A stretch of 64,000 nucleotides of DNA from Streptomyces sp. CB02058 (GCF_001905505.1 NZ_LIPG01000001.1:558001-622000); one strand, 5' to 3'; shown: positions 6,528-16,149, numbered from the stretch's first letter. The notes: generated by a model from the sequence alone, not told the origin. Program-made: numbers and translations.

Positions 6528-8839
6528 CGCCCCGCGCCCCGGCATCCACCGCGTCCGGGGGACCGCTGCTGCTCGGGGTGCGCCATCACGGCCCGGGCTC
6601 CGCGCGCGCGGTCCACGCGGCCCTGGAGGCCGCACGGCCCCGCGCGGTGCTCATCGAGGGGCCGCCCGAAGCCGACGCGCTGCTGCCGCTCGCCGCCGAC
6701 CCCCGGATGCGGCCGCCGGTCGCGCTGCTCGCCCATGCCGTGGACGACCCGGGGCGCGCCTCGTTCTGGCCGATGGCCGACTTCTCTCCCGAGTGGGTGG
6801 CGATCCGCTGGGCTCTGGCGCAGGGCGTTCCCGTGCGCTTCGCGGACCTCCCCGCCGCCAACTCCCTGGCGATGACGGAGTGCGCGCAGAGGCAGCCGGG
6901 GCAGGACGGACGGATCGTCGATCCCATCGGGACACTCGCCGGGACCGCGGGTCACGACGACCCCGAGCGCTGGTGGGAGGACGTCGTCGAGCACCGCGCG
7001 GCTGACGGACGGCCCGCCGACCCGCTCGCGCCCTTCGCCGCGCTCGCCGAAGCGATGACGGCGCTGCGCGAGGCGTACGGCGACGGGGGGCACCCCCAGG
7101 ACGCCGTCCGGGAGGCGAGCATGCGCCTCCAGCTCCGGGCCGCCCGCAAGGAGTTCGGCGACGGCATCGCCGTCGTGTGCGGCGCGTGGCACGTTCCCGC
7201 GCTCGCCGCACGCACCACCGTCGCCGCCGACAGGTCCCTCCTCAAGGGAATCCCCAAGGTGCGGACGGAACTGACCTGGGTGCCCTGGACCCATCGCCGG
7301 CTCGCCCGGCACAGCGGATACGGCGCGGGGATCGAGTCCCCCGGGTGGTACGGCCATCTGTTCGGCTCGCCCGACCGGCCCGTGGAGCGCTGGATGACGA
7401 AGGTCGCGGGACTGCTGCGCGAGGAGGACATGCCCGTCTCCTCCGCGCATGTCATCGAGGCCGTCCGGCTCGCCGGGACGCTGGCCGCCCTGCGCGACCG
7501 CCCGGCCGTCGGTCTGACCGAGGCCACCGACGCGGTCCGGGCCGTCATGTGCGAGGGGTCCGACGTGCCGCTCGCCCTCGTGCGGGACCGGCTCGTCGTC
7601 GGCGAGACCCTCGGCGAGGTCCCGGACGGCGCCCCGGCCGTCCCCCTCCAGCGCGATCTGGACAGACAGCAGCGCACCCTGCGGCTCCGGCCCGAGGCGG
7701 AGGGACGCGAGCTGGACCTCGACCTCCGCAAGGACACCGACGCCGCCCGCAGCAGACTGCTGCACCGGCTGAGGCTCCTCGGGGTGGACTGGGGCACACC
7801 CGCGGCGGGCCGCGGCAGCACGGGCACCTTCCGCGAGAGCTGGCGGCTGCGCTGGGAGCCCGAGCTCTTCGTGCGGATCGCGGAAGCCGGGGTCTGGGGC
7901 ACCACCGTGCTCGCCGCCGCGACCGCGCGGGCCGAGGCGGACGCCGTATCGGCAGCGTCGCTCGCCTCCGTCACCGCGCTCGCCGAGCGGTGTCTCCTGG
8001 CCGGGCTCACCGAGGCGCTGCCCGTCGTGATGCGGGCCCTCGCCGACCGGGCCGCCCTCGACACGGACGTCGGCCACCTCGCCGACGCACTGCCCGCCCT
8101 GGCCCGCTCCCTCAGATACGGGGATGTGCGGTCCACGGACACCGCGGCCCTGGGAGAGGTCGCCGTCGGCCTCGCCGAGCGGGTCCGCGTCGGACTGCCT
8201 CCCGCCTGCACCGGCCTCGACGCGGACGGCGCGGCGGAGATGCGCGGCCGGGTGGAAGGCGTGCACACCGCCGTGGGGCTGCTCGCGGATGTCGCGGGTG
8301 CCGAGGGCCTGTCCGAGCGCTGGGCCGGCGCCCTGCGCAGGCTCTCCGCCAGGGACACGGTCGCCGGGGTGATCCGGGGCCGCGCCACACGACTCCTGCT
8401 GGACGACGGACTGCTCGCCGAGAGCGAGGCGGCCCTGCTGATGGGCCTGACCCTCTCGCCCGGCACCCCGCCGGCCGAAGCGGCGGCATGGATCGAGGGA
8501 TTCGTCGGCGCGGCCACCGGCGGCGGGATGCTGCTCGTCCACGACGAGCGGCTCCTCGGGCTCGTCGACACCTGGCTGACGGGCATACCGGCCGAGGAGT
8601 TCACCGGCGTACTGCCCCTGCTGCGCCGTACGTTCTCGGCCTACGAGCCGGGAGTGCGCCGGACCTTGGGCGACCTCGTCCGCCGAGGGCCGGATCCCGG
8701 GCGCATCCGTGACACGGACGGGGCGGCGGCCCCGGGCTTCGGCGAGGGACACGACGAGGAGCGGGCCGACGCGGTGGTCCCGGTGCTCCGGCTGCTGCTC
8801 GGCCTCGACACCCCCACGGGACGGACGGCGACCGGATGA
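6524..8839 (+). CDS. DUF5682 family protein with TraB/EreA-like N-terminal motifs
   Basis: 771 residues, soluble. The first about 240 residues carry GVRHHGPGSARAV (His21-His22), VLIEGPPEA (Glu45) and, near residue 223, GAWHVPAL. The layout H-x-G-x-S, then E after a predicted strand, then G-x-x-H-x-P resembles the TraB/GumN/ChaN/EreA hydrolase superfamily; this is my comparison by eye. The rest is Ala/Leu-rich and probably helical. It is the middle gene of MoxR-DUF5682-vWA: its start overlaps the MoxR stop and 67 nt separate it from the vWA gene. If the fold assignment holds, it would be the catalytic effector of the module; function is otherwise unknown. Confidence 0.8.
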   Translation: MTPRAPASTASGGPLLLGVRHHGPGSARAVHAALEAARPRAVLIEGPPEADALLPLAADPRMRPPVALLAHAVDDPGRASFWPMADFSPEWVAIRWALAQGVPVRFADLPAANSLAMTECAQRQPGQDGRIVDPIGTLAGTAGHDDPERWWEDVVEHRAADGRPADPLAPFAALAEAMTALREAYGDGGHPQDAVREASMRLQLRAARKEFGDGIAVVCGAWHVPALAARTTVAADRSLLKGIPKVRTELTWVPWTHRRLARHSGYGAGIESPGWYGHLFGSPDRPVERWMTKVAGLLREEDMPVSSAHVIEAVRLAGTLAALRDRPAVGLTEATDAVRAVMCEGSDVPLALVRDRLVVGETLGEVPDGAPAVPLQRDLDRQQRTLRLRPEAEGRELDLDLRKDTDAARSRLLHRLRLLGVDWGTPAAGRGSTGTFRESWRLRWEPELFVRIAEAGVWGTTVLAAATARAEADAVSAASLASVTALAERCLLAGLTEALPVVMRALADRAALDTDVGHLADALPALARSLRYGDVRSTDTAALGEVAVGLAERVRVGLPPACTGLDADGAAEMRGRVEGVHTAVGLLADVAGAEGLSERWAGALRRLSARDTVAGVIRGRATRLLLDDGLLAESEAALLMGLTLSPGTPPAEAAAWIEGFVGAATGGGMLLVHDERLLGLVDTWLTGIPAEEFTGVLPLLRRTFSAYEPGVRRTLGDLVRRGPDPGRIRDTDGAAAPGFGEGHDEERADAVVPVLRLLLGLDTPTGRTATG

Positions 8840-8906
8840 GCGGGGAGCGGACGGACGCACGGCCCCCACGAGGACGGCGGACACGAGAGAGGACGGGGAG
8901 GGGGCG

Positions 8907-10160
8907 ATGACCATGACACCCGCCGACGAGGAGCGGCTGCGGCGCTGGCGGCTGGTGCTCGGCGCGGAGAGCGCCGGGACCACGGGCCAGGAGCTCACCG
9001 GCCGTGATGCGGCGATGGACGGGGCGCTGGCCTCGCTCTACGGCGACGGGAGCGGACCGGGCGGCGCGAGGAAGCCGGGCGGCCGGGGGCCGGCCGAGCG
9101 TTCCGGAGGGCTCGGGGCCTCCGCCCCGTCCGTCGCCCGCTGGCTCGGCGACATCCGCCGGTACTTCCCGAGCTCCGTCGTCCAGGTCATGCAGCGCGAC
9201 GCGATCGACCGCCTGGGACTGTCCGCGCTGCTGCTGGAGCCCGAGATGCTGGAGGCCGTCGAGCCGGACGTACATCTGGTCGGAACCCTGCTCTCGCTCG
9301 GCAGGGCCATGCCGGAGACCACGAGGGAGACGGCCCGGGCGGTCGTGCGCAAGGTCGTCGACGACCTGGAGCACCGGCTGGCCACCCGCACGAGGGCGAC
9401 GCTCACCGGCGCCCTGGACCGCACGGCCAGAACCGGACGGCCGCGTGGGCGGGACATCGACTGGGACCGCACGATCCGCGCCAACCTCAGGAACTACGTG
9501 CCGCTCCCCGGGGCCGACGGAGCCACGGGTGCCGGTGGGACCGGAGGGGAGGAGAAGGCGGGAGGAGCGGCAGGCGCGGGCACGGTCGTCCCCGAGCGCC
9601 TCGTCGGTTACGGACGCACCGACCGCTCGGTGAAGAAGGACGTCATCCTCTGCGTCGACCAGTCGGGCTCCATGGCGGCCTCCGTCGTCCACGCCTCGGT
9701 CTTCGGTGCGGTCCTCGCCTCCATGCGCACCCTGTCGACCCGGCTCGTCGTCTTCGACACGGCCGTCGTCGACCTCACCGAGCAGCTCGACGACCCGGTG
9801 GACGTCCTGTTCGGCACCCGGCTCGGCGGCGGGACGGACATCAACCGCGCGCTCGCCTACTGCCGGTCGAGGATCACCCGTCCGGCGGACACCGTCGTCG
9901 TGCTCATCAGTGACCTTCACGAGGGAGGAATCCGCGACGGCATGATCGGCCGGGTCGCCGAGATGAAGGCGTCCGGTGTGCAGTTCGTCGCCCTGCTCGC
10001 GCTCTCCGACGAGGGCGCGCCCTCCTGGGACCGGGAGCACGCCGCCGCGCTGGCGGCGCTCGGCGTACCGGCCTTCGCCTGTACTCCCGACCTGTTCCCG
10101 GAGGTGATGGCGGCGGCGATCGAGAAGCGTCCCCTGCCAGTGCCCGATACCGGAAGATAA
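8907..10160 (+). CDS. von Willebrand factor A (vWA) domain protein
   Basis: 417 residues, no signal or membrane segment. The C-terminal half is a vWA domain with an intact metal site: DQSGS (Asp251, Ser253, Ser255), Thr310 in GGGTDI and Asp336 in ISDLHEGG. The N-terminal 190 residues are helical and precede a Gly/Ala-rich linker (residues about 205-225). Such proteins partner MoxR ATPases and present targets through Mg2+-dependent contacts. ATG 8907 is used (GGGGAGGGGG upstream). The ATG overlapping the DUF5682 stop (8836) is in another frame. Last gene of the module before sucC. Confidence 0.9.
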   Translation: MTMTPADEERLRRWRLVLGAESAGTTGQELTGRDAAMDGALASLYGDGSGPGGARKPGGRGPAERSGGLGASAPSVARWLGDIRRYFPSSVVQVMQRDAIDRLGLSALLLEPEMLEAVEPDVHLVGTLLSLGRAMPETTRETARAVVRKVVDDLEHRLATRTRATLTGALDRTARTGRPRGRDIDWDRTIRANLRNYVPLPGADGATGAGGTGGEEKAGGAAGAGTVVPERLVGYGRTDRSVKKDVILCVDQSGSMAASVVHASVFGAVLASMRTLSTRLVVFDTAVVDLTEQLDDPVDVLFGTRLGGGTDINRALAYCRSRITRPADTVVVLISDLHEGGIRDGMIGRVAEMKASGVQFVALLALSDEGAPSWDREHAAALAALGVPAFACTPDLFPEVMAAAIEKRPLPVPDTGR

Positions 10161-10256
10161 GCGGAACCAGGCGGTCCGCACTGCGTCGCGGACGGTCCGG
10201 GCCCTACTCGTACGACACGCCGTTTTGTCCACGACACCCCGGTCACCAGCGTGATC

Positions 10257-10272
10257 TGTGACCGGTATCACC
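10257..10272. promoter_or_regulatory. Candidate Crp-type site upstream of sucCD
   Basis: TGTGACCGGTATCACC matches the Crp half-sites TGTGA-N6-TCAC. It lies about 180 nt before the sucC start in a 289-nt gap. The same stretch also holds an inverted repeat CCGGTCAC/GTGACCGG (10239-10246 and 10258-10265) and GTGATCTG repeated 30 bp apart (10251, 10281), so it looks like a compact control region. Binding by Crp is inferred from pattern only. Confidence 0.4.
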
Positions 10273-10449
10273 GCTCAGGTGTGATCTGCAATTTAGGGTC
10301 CGGACGAGCGCGGGGGATAACCTGCCGGATGGACATGCCGCGTACCCGGTCACCGTGTGCGCCTCCCTAGTGACTGCGCAGTCACGTTGCCCTCGCGGCA
10401 CGCCCACGCAGAAAACGAACCGCGAGACCACTAAAAGGGACGGACGCGC

Positions 10450-11631
10450 GTGGACCTGTTCGAGTACCAGGCGAGGGACCTCTTCGCCAAGCACGGTGTA
10501 CCGGTGCTGGCCGGTGAAGTCATTGACACGCCTGAGGCAGCCCGCGAGGCGACCGAACGGCTGGGCGGCAAGTCCGTCGTCAAGGCGCAGGTGAAGGTCG
10601 GTGGCCGCGGCAAGGCCGGCGGCGTGAAGCTGGCGGCAGACCCGGACGAGGCGGTCGCACGTGCGACCGACATCCTCGGCATGGACATCAAGGGCCACAC
10701 GGTCCACAAGGTGATGATCGCCGAGCTGTCCCCGGAGATCGAGGCGGAGTACTACGTCTCGTACCTCCTCGACCGCACCAACCGCACCTTCCTCGCCATG
10801 GCGTCGGTGCAGGGCGGCATGGACATCGAGGAGGTCGCGGAGAAGACCCCCGAGGCCCTCGCGAAGGTCCCGGTCAACGCCGTCGACGGCGTCGACATCG
10901 AGAAGGCCCGCGAGATCGTGGCCCAGGCGAAGTTCCCGGCCGAGGTGGCCGAGGGTGTCGCCGAGGCCCTGGTGACCCTGTGGGACACCTTCGTCGCCGA
11001 GGACGCGCTCCTCGTCGAGGTCAACCCGCTGGTGAAGACCAAGGACGGCCGCATCCTGGCCCTGGACGGAAAGGTGTCTCTCGACGAGAACGCCGACTTC
11101 CGCCAGCCCGGCCACGAGGAGCTCGAGGACAAGGCCGCGGCCAACCCCCTCGAGGCCGCGGCCAAGGCCAAGAACCTCAACTACGTCAAGCTCGACGGCG
11201 AGGTCGGCATCATCGGTAACGGTGCCGGTCTGGTCATGTCGACCCTGGACGTCGTCGCGTACGCCGGTGAGAACCACGGCAACGTGAAGCCCGCCAACTT
11301 CCTCGACATCGGTGGCGGCGCCTCCGCCGAGGTCATGGCGAACGGCCTGGAGATCATCCTCGGCGACCCGGACGTCAAGTCCGTCTTCGTCAACGTCTTC
11401 GGTGGCATCACCGCCTGCGACGAGGTCGCCAACGGCATCGTCCAGGCCCTGGAGCTGCTCAAGTCCAAGGGCGAAGCAGTCACCAAGCCGCTGGTCGTGC
11501 GCCTCGACGGCAACAACGCGGAGCTGGGTCGCAAGATCCTCTCCGACGCCAACCACCCGCTCGTTCAGCGTGTGGACACCATGGACGGCGCGGCCGACAA
11601 GGCCGCCGAGCTCGCCGCGGCTGCGAAGTAA
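10450..11631 (+). CDS. sucC: Succinyl-CoA synthetase beta subunit
   Basis: Cytoplasmic TCA-cycle enzyme subunit: succinyl-CoA + NDP + Pi to succinate + CoA + NTP. 393 residues, the usual length. The ATP-grasp domain opens with [19 protein letters not shown] and contains [15 protein letters not shown]. The C-terminal CoA-ligase half has [13 protein letters not shown] and FLDIGGGA and ends with [19 protein letters not shown] start at 10450 with AAGGGA 10 nt upstream. sucD follows after 21 nt, so the two form an operon. Confidence 0.98.
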   Translation: MDLFEYQARDLFAKHGVPVLAGEVIDTPEAAREATERLGGKSVVKAQVKVGGRGKAGGVKLAADPDEAVARATDILGMDIKGHTVHKVMIAELSPEIEAEYYVSYLLDRTNRTFLAMASVQGGMDIEEVAEKTPEALAKVPVNAVDGVDIEKAREIVAQAKFPAEVAEGVAEALVTLWDTFVAEDALLVEVNPLVKTKDGRILALDGKVSLDENADFRQPGHEELEDKAAANPLEAAAKAKNLNYVKLDGEVGIIGNGAGLVMSTLDVVAYAGENHGNVKPANFLDIGGGASAEVMANGLEIILGDPDVKSVFVNVFGGITACDEVANGIVQALELLKSKGEAVTKPLVVRLDGNNAELGRKILSDANHPLVQRVDTMDGAADKAAELAAAAK

Positions 11632-11652
11632 GGGACGAGGGACTCCAACACC

Positions 11653-12537
11653 ATGGCTATCTTCCTCACCAAGGACAGCAAGGTCATCGTCCAGGGGATG
11701 ACCGGCGCCACGGGCATGAAGCACACCAAGCTCATGCTGGCCGACGGCACCAACATCGTCGGTGGCGTGAACCCCCGCAAGGCGGGCACCTCCGTCGACT
11801 TCGACGGCACCGAGGTACCCGTATTCGGGTCCGTCGCCGAGGCGATGGAGAAGACCGGCGCCGACGTGTCGGTCCTCTTCGTGCCGCCGGCCTTCGCGAA
11901 GGCCGCCGTCGTCGAGGCGATCGACGCCGAGATCCCGCTGGCCGTCGTGATCACCGAGGGCATCGCCGTCCACGACTCGGCCGCCTTCTGGGCGTACGCC
12001 GGCTCGAAGGGCAACAAGACCCGGATCATCGGCCCGAACTGCCCCGGCCTGATCACCCCCGGCCAGTCCAACGCCGGCATCATCCCGGGCGACATCACCA
12101 AGCCCGGCCGCATCGGTCTCGTGTCCAAGTCCGGCACGCTGACCTACCAGATGATGTACGAGCTCCGTGACATCGGCTTCTCGTCCGCCGTCGGCATCGG
12201 TGGCGACCCGGTCATCGGCACGACGCACATCGACGCCCTCGCGGCGTTCGAGGCGGACCCCGAGACCGACCTCATCGTGATGATCGGCGAGATCGGCGGC
12301 GACGCCGAGGAGCGTGCCGCCGACTTCATCGCGAAGAACGTCACCAAGCCGGTCGTCGGTTACGTCGCGGGCTTCACCGCCCCCGAGGGCAAGACCATGG
12401 GCCACGCCGGCGCCATCGTCTCCGGCTCGTCCGGTACCGCCGCCGCGAAGAAGGAGGCCCTCGAGGCCGCCGGCGTCAAGGTCGGCAAGACGCCGACCGA
12501 GACCGCCAAGCTGGCGCGCGAGATCCTGGGCGGCTGA
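11653..12537 (+). CDS. sucD: Succinyl-CoA synthetase alpha subunit
   Basis: 294 residues, full length. [18 protein letters not shown] binds CoA, GPNCPGLI and SKSGTLTYQ are family signatures, and GHAGAIV contains the phosphorylated His. It makes the heterodimer with SucC. Ribosome site AGGGAC lies upstream, and a strong terminator 34 nt downstream closes the sucCD operon. Confidence 0.98.
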   Translation: MAIFLTKDSKVIVQGMTGATGMKHTKLMLADGTNIVGGVNPRKAGTSVDFDGTEVPVFGSVAEAMEKTGADVSVLFVPPAFAKAAVVEAIDAEIPLAVVITEGIAVHDSAAFWAYAGSKGNKTRIIGPNCPGLITPGQSNAGIIPGDITKPGRIGLVSKSGTLTYQMMYELRDIGFSSAVGIGGDPVIGTTHIDALAAFEADPETDLIVMIGEIGGDAEERAADFIAKNVTKPVVGYVAGFTAPEGKTMGHAGAIVSGSSGTAAAKKEALEAAGVKVGKTPTETAKLAREILGG

Positions 12538-12570
12538 CCGCTCAGCGCTCGGCCGCCGCTCAGCGGCACG

Positions 12571-12612
12571 GCGCGGGCCCGCACCCTCCTCGCAGGGGGT
12601 GCGGGCCCGCGC
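12571..12612. terminator. Terminator between sucD and converging gene
   Basis: Perfect 16-bp stem GCGCGGGCCCGCACCC (12571-12586) with 12597-12612 and a 10-nt loop. It sits between convergent genes and can serve both directions. Confidence 0.9.
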
Positions 12613-12639
12613 CGTTTGCGTCGACTCCGGAGCCGCAGG

Positions 12640-14058
12640 TCAGGGAATCTCCGGAACAAGGCGCTCCGGTCCGTGTGCGAGCTCGCCCCGCAGAGCCTTC
12701 TGCAGCTTCAGGTCCTGGGGCGTCAGCTTCTCGGGGCCGCCCCGTGGAGGTACGCCGCCGACCCGTTCGGCCGGATACAGCGGCTGTTCGTACTGGGTGG
12801 GGGCCGTCTGCAGCGTGAACGCCGTCGTCCCGACGAGCAGCACCGCGAAACCGATCGCCGCCCGGGTCCAGAGCCGCGCGACGCGCTCGCCGCCCGCGCG
12901 CACGGCCGGGGCCGACGGCGGTTCGGGCACGTCCTCGCCGAGGGCGAGCGAGCCGAGCCGCTGGTGCAGCACCTCGGACCGGCCGCCGGTTTCCCCGGGC
13001 TCCGCCAGCTCCGGCAGCCGCTCGGCGACGGCGGCCCGCGCGTTGATCAGCCGGTTCGCCGCGGCGGGGGTGCTGGCCTCCGTCTCCGCGGCGGTCTCGG
13101 GCAGCCCCAGGCCCACGCCGTCGTGGAGCAGCAGGGTACGGCGGGACGAAGGCGGCAGAGTGAGCAGCGTGTCCAGCAGTGCGCGCCGTGCCGGGTCCTC
13201 GGGCAGTGCGTCCGGGTGGCGGTGGGTGCGGCGCAGCCGGTGCCAGGGCGACATCGCGTACTCGTACGCCGCCGCCCGCACCCAGCCCGCCGGGTCCCGG
13301 TCCCTGGCCACCTCGGGCCAGCGCTGCCAGGCGATCCTGAACGCGTGCTCGACCGCCTCCCGGGCAAGCCTCCGACGGCCCGTCAGCAGATAGGCCTGAC
13401 GGGTGAGGCCGGGCGCGGCCCAGGCGTACAGCGCGTCGAACGCCTCCTCCGCGGTGAGGCCCCCGGGCCTCTGCGGGCTCTCCGCGCTTCCCGGCACCTG
13501 CGGGTCCGGGGTGTCCGGGGTGTCCGGCGCGGATGCCTTCGGGGCGTCCGGTGACGGACCGTCCGGCGCGGGCACCTCGGGGCGTGGGCCTTCACCGGCG
13601 GATGCGGCGGACTTGGCAGGCACGGCGGACTTGGCGGGTACGGCGGACTTGGCAGGCACGGCGGACTTGGCGGGTACGGCGGGCTTGGTGGGTAGGGCGG
13701 CTGACGGGCTGTCCGGTGACGGTCCGTCCGCTTCAGGGGTCACGGATGCGGTCGGGGCGCCCTCGGCGGCGCCGGTGCCGGGCTCGGTCGGGGACATCGT
13801 GCTGCTCCCGTTGGCTTCGACGGAGGGGGGCGGCGCGGGACGCTCCTCGGCGCAGCCGATCAGCCTGGCGTAGACCTTGCGCCGGCGGCCCCGTGGGCTC
13901 GCGCGCCCTGTTTCCCAGGCGCGGACCGTGGCGGGCGTGACGCCCACGGCGGCCGCCACCTGTTCCTCACTCAGTGCCCTTGCCTCGCGCAGTCTGCGGC
14001 GCTCCACGGGGGAGGGCAGCGGGGCGGCGGCGGCCGGGCCGGCGGGGCTCCGTGTCAT
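12640..14058 (-). CDS. HTH/sigma-like regulator with membrane anchor
   Basis: 472 residues. An N-terminal XRE-type HTH (REARALSEEQVAAAVGVTPATVRAWETG, about residues 22-49) is followed by a long Pro/Ala/Ser-rich linker with an 18-nt repeat array. A sigma-70-like part comes next: region-2-like (AFDALYAWAAPGLTRQAYLLTG, AVEHAFRIAWQRWPEVAR) and region-4-like (LPPSSRRTLLLHDGVGLGLPETAAET). A single hydrophobic helix (AAIGFAVLLVGTTAFTLQTA, about residue 400) and a short tail end it. This suggests a membrane-held transcription regulator; sigma activity is not shown by motif. Start ATG 14058. It is divergent from the PerM-like gene. Confidence 0.75.
   Translation of the reverse strand: MTRSPAGPAAAAPLPSPVERRRLREARALSEEQVAAAVGVTPATVRAWETGRASPRGRRRKVYARLIGCAEERPAPPPSVEANGSSTMSPTEPGTGAAEGAPTASVTPEADGPSPDSPSAALPTKPAVPAKSAVPAKSAVPAKSAVPAKSAASAGEGPRPEVPAPDGPSPDAPKASAPDTPDTPDPQVPGSAESPQRPGGLTAEEAFDALYAWAAPGLTRQAYLLTGRRRLAREAVEHAFRIAWQRWPEVARDRDPAGWVRAAAYEYAMSPWHRLRRTHRHPDALPEDPARRALLDTLLTLPPSSRRTLLLHDGVGLGLPETAAETEASTPAAANRLINARAAVAERLPELAEPGETGGRSEVLHQRLGSLALGEDVPEPPSAPAVRAGGERVARLWTRAAIGFAVLLVGTTAFTLQTAPTQYEQPLYPAERVGGVPPRGGPEKLTPQDLKLQKALRGELAHGPERLVPEIP
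13607..13696. repeat. Coding 18-bp tandem array, five units
   Basis: Units start at 13607, 13625, 13643, 13661 and 13679. Units 1 and 3 are identical (GCGGACTTGGCAGGCACG), as are 2 and 4 (GCGGACTTGGCGGGTACG), so the array has grown by a 36-bp step; unit 5 is diverged. It encodes the repeated PAKSAV linker of the HTH/sigma-like protein in frame, so copy-number change would lengthen or shorten the linker without frameshift. Confidence 0.95.
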
Positions 14059-14180
14059 GCCCGGCCTCCGTCCCCGAGGGCACTGCACTGGGTGAAAAAG
14101 CACATAAACGTATATTGAGCGACACAGCGGCCATTCGCCCGTTACACGGAATAAGGGCGTGTCGTTGGCAGCATGGCCGT

Positions 14181-16112
14181 GTGACCCAAGTGACCGAGCG
14201 CAGCACGATGTTGCCCGCCGAGCGAAGCAGGTCCGTCGCACTCGTCTCCGCGTTCGCGCGCGGGATGATCGCCGCGGGACTCGGGCTCGGCTCGCTGGCC
14301 GTCCTGGTCATGATGCTGTGGATCAGCTCCCCGTACCCCGACAGCGGGCCGGACGGCGCCTTCCATGTGGCGACCTCGCTCTGGCTGCTCGCCCACGGCG
14401 CCGAACTGGTCAGGGCCGACACCGTCGGCGGACACCCGTCGCCCGTGGCGACCGTGCCGCTGCTGCTCGTCGCGCTGCCCGTGTGGCTCATCCACCGGGC
14501 GGCCAGGGACTCGGCGGACCCCGACCCGGAGGGCGTGGGCGAGGACACCGCGGAGACGGGGGAGGAGACGCCGGGCAGGCATTCGGCGGTCGGTGTCTTC
14601 TGTGCGGTGAGCGCCGGATACCTCCTGGTGGTGCTGGCGGCGGCGGAGTACGCGCGGGGCGGCGGGCTCTCCCCCGAGCGGGCCTCGCTCGGCTTCCCCG
14701 TCGCCTGCGTGGTGGCCGGTGCGGCAGCCGCCGGGGTCTGGGCCGCGCGGGGACGCCCGCTGACCCCGCTGCTGGTCTGGGCACCGCTGAGCGTGCAGGA
14801 GGCCGCCGCCCGTACCCGCTTCCGGGCCAAGGCCGGTACGGCCCTGCGGTCCGCCGCCGCCGGAGTACTGGTGCTGCTCGGCGGCGGGGCGGTGCTGGTC
14901 GCGGGGGCGCTGATGTGGCACGCGGGGGCGGCGCGGGAGTCGTTCGTCGGGCTGTCGGACGACTGGGCGGGCCGGGTCTCCGTACTGCTGCTCGCGGCGG
15001 CCCTCGTGCCGAACGCCGCGATGTGGGGTGCCGCCTACGGGCTCGGGCCGGGATTCGCCCTCGGTACGGCGTCCACGGCCACCCCCCTCGCCTTCACCGG
15101 GCCTCCCGCGCTGCCGGAGTTCCCGCTGCTCGCCGCGGTGCCCTCCCACGGCCCGGGTACGCCGGTGAACTGGTCGGCGGTCGCGGTGCCGGTCCTCGCC
15201 GCCCTGGCCGTCGCCCGGTTCACCGCGCGGGGGGCGGCGCCGGTGCGCGGGGCGCGCGAGGAGGCGTGGAGCCAGGGGCACACGGCCCTGGTGGCAGGGC
15301 TGGCGGCCGTCGGCTGCGGGGCCGGGGCCGCGGCGCTCGCGGCGGCAGCGGGCGGCCCCCTGGGCACCGGGGCGCTGGCGGAGTTCGGCCCCGTCTGGTG
15401 GCTGGTCGGTCCTGCGGCCCTCGTGTGGACGGCCGTGGTCGGCGTACCGGCGGCGCTGCTGATCAGGGCCTGGCGGCTGCGGGAGCAGCGGTGGGGATGG
15501 CGGTGGGACGCGGCGAAGGCGGAACCCGCGGAGACCGGGGCCGAACCCGCGGAAGGAAAGCCGGAGCGCAAGGCGGACCGGAGGAAGGCGGAGCGGGGCG
15601 CGGCGGACAGGCCCGGGCTCGGGGGAGCGGACGAGGACTCCGATCCGTACGAGTTCCTGTCGGCCGACCCGTGGCACGAGGACGGTGCGCGGCAGGCGCG
15701 CTGGGCCGCGCTGAAGAAGAACTCGGGGGGCCTGATGGCCGGCCTCCCGGGGCCGGACCCGCTGCCGGCCGCGGCGCCGCTGCCCGGGGCGGAACCATCA
15801 TCGAGGCCCGCACCGGCCTCCGGGGCGAAACCGGCGTCGACGCCCGCACCGGCCTCCGGACCGGCCGCCTCGGCACCCGGAACCGCGTCCGGACCCGGAA
15901 CGGCACCCGGCCCCGTCACGGCGCGGAGCTCCGGCACGGCACCCGCTGCCGCGCCCGTCCCCGGCACCCCGTCGGCGTCCGGCAAAGCGTCCGCACCCGA
16001 CACCGCGTCCGGCACCGCGGCCCCGTCCCCGTCCGGTCCCGAAGAGCCGACCGGCCGGGACCCGGGTGCCCAGGGGCACTCGGATTCCGGCCGGGATTCC
16101 GCTCCGCGGTGA
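14181..16112 (+). CDS. PerM-like polytopic membrane protein (DUF6350)
   Basis: 643 residues. About nine to eleven hydrophobic helices span residues 20-430, starting with FARGMIAAGLGLGSLAVLVMM. A highly charged Lys/Glu segment follows, then a Pro/Ala/Ser-rich disordered tail of about 130 residues. DUF6350 proteins are now grouped with mycobacterial PerM, a divisome-associated membrane protein. The gene sits between sucCD and purNH as in Mycobacterium (recalled order sucC-sucD-...-perM-purN-purH), which supports the call. GTG 14181 is the best start I see; no strong ribosome site is present, and GTG 14190 or ATG 14208 are alternatives. Confidence 0.75.
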   Translation: MTQVTERSTMLPAERSRSVALVSAFARGMIAAGLGLGSLAVLVMMLWISSPYPDSGPDGAFHVATSLWLLAHGAELVRADTVGGHPSPVATVPLLLVALPVWLIHRAARDSADPDPEGVGEDTAETGEETPGRHSAVGVFCAVSAGYLLVVLAAAEYARGGGLSPERASLGFPVACVVAGAAAAGVWAARGRPLTPLLVWAPLSVQEAAARTRFRAKAGTALRSAAAGVLVLLGGGAVLVAGALMWHAGAARESFVGLSDDWAGRVSVLLLAAALVPNAAMWGAAYGLGPGFALGTASTATPLAFTGPPALPEFPLLAAVPSHGPGTPVNWSAVAVPVLAALAVARFTARGAAPVRGAREEAWSQGHTALVAGLAAVGCGAGAAALAAAAGGPLGTGALAEFGPVWWLVGPAALVWTAVVGVPAALLIRAWRLREQRWGWRWDAAKAEPAETGAEPAEGKPERKADRRKAERGAADRPGLGGADEDSDPYEFLSADPWHEDGARQARWAALKKNSGGLMAGLPGPDPLPAAAPLPGAEPSSRPAPASGAKPASTPAPASGPAASAPGTASGPGTAPGPVTARSSGTAPAAAPVPGTPSASGKASAPDTASGTAAPSPSGPEEPTGRDPGAQGHSDSGRDSAPR

Positions 16113-16149
16113 TCACGCGGAGTCGGCGGGCTGCGGGGGACGGGCGGAG

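Noticed and set aside
10243..12405. 720-codon open frame antisense to sucCD
   Set aside because: High GC codon bias leaves long open frames opposite real genes. The peptide is a Gly/Arg/Asp/Leu-rich mirror with no domain; sucC and sucD are certain.
13607..13696. Tandem array as a CRISPR-like repeat
   Set aside because: Units are contiguous with no spacers and code for a protein linker in frame.
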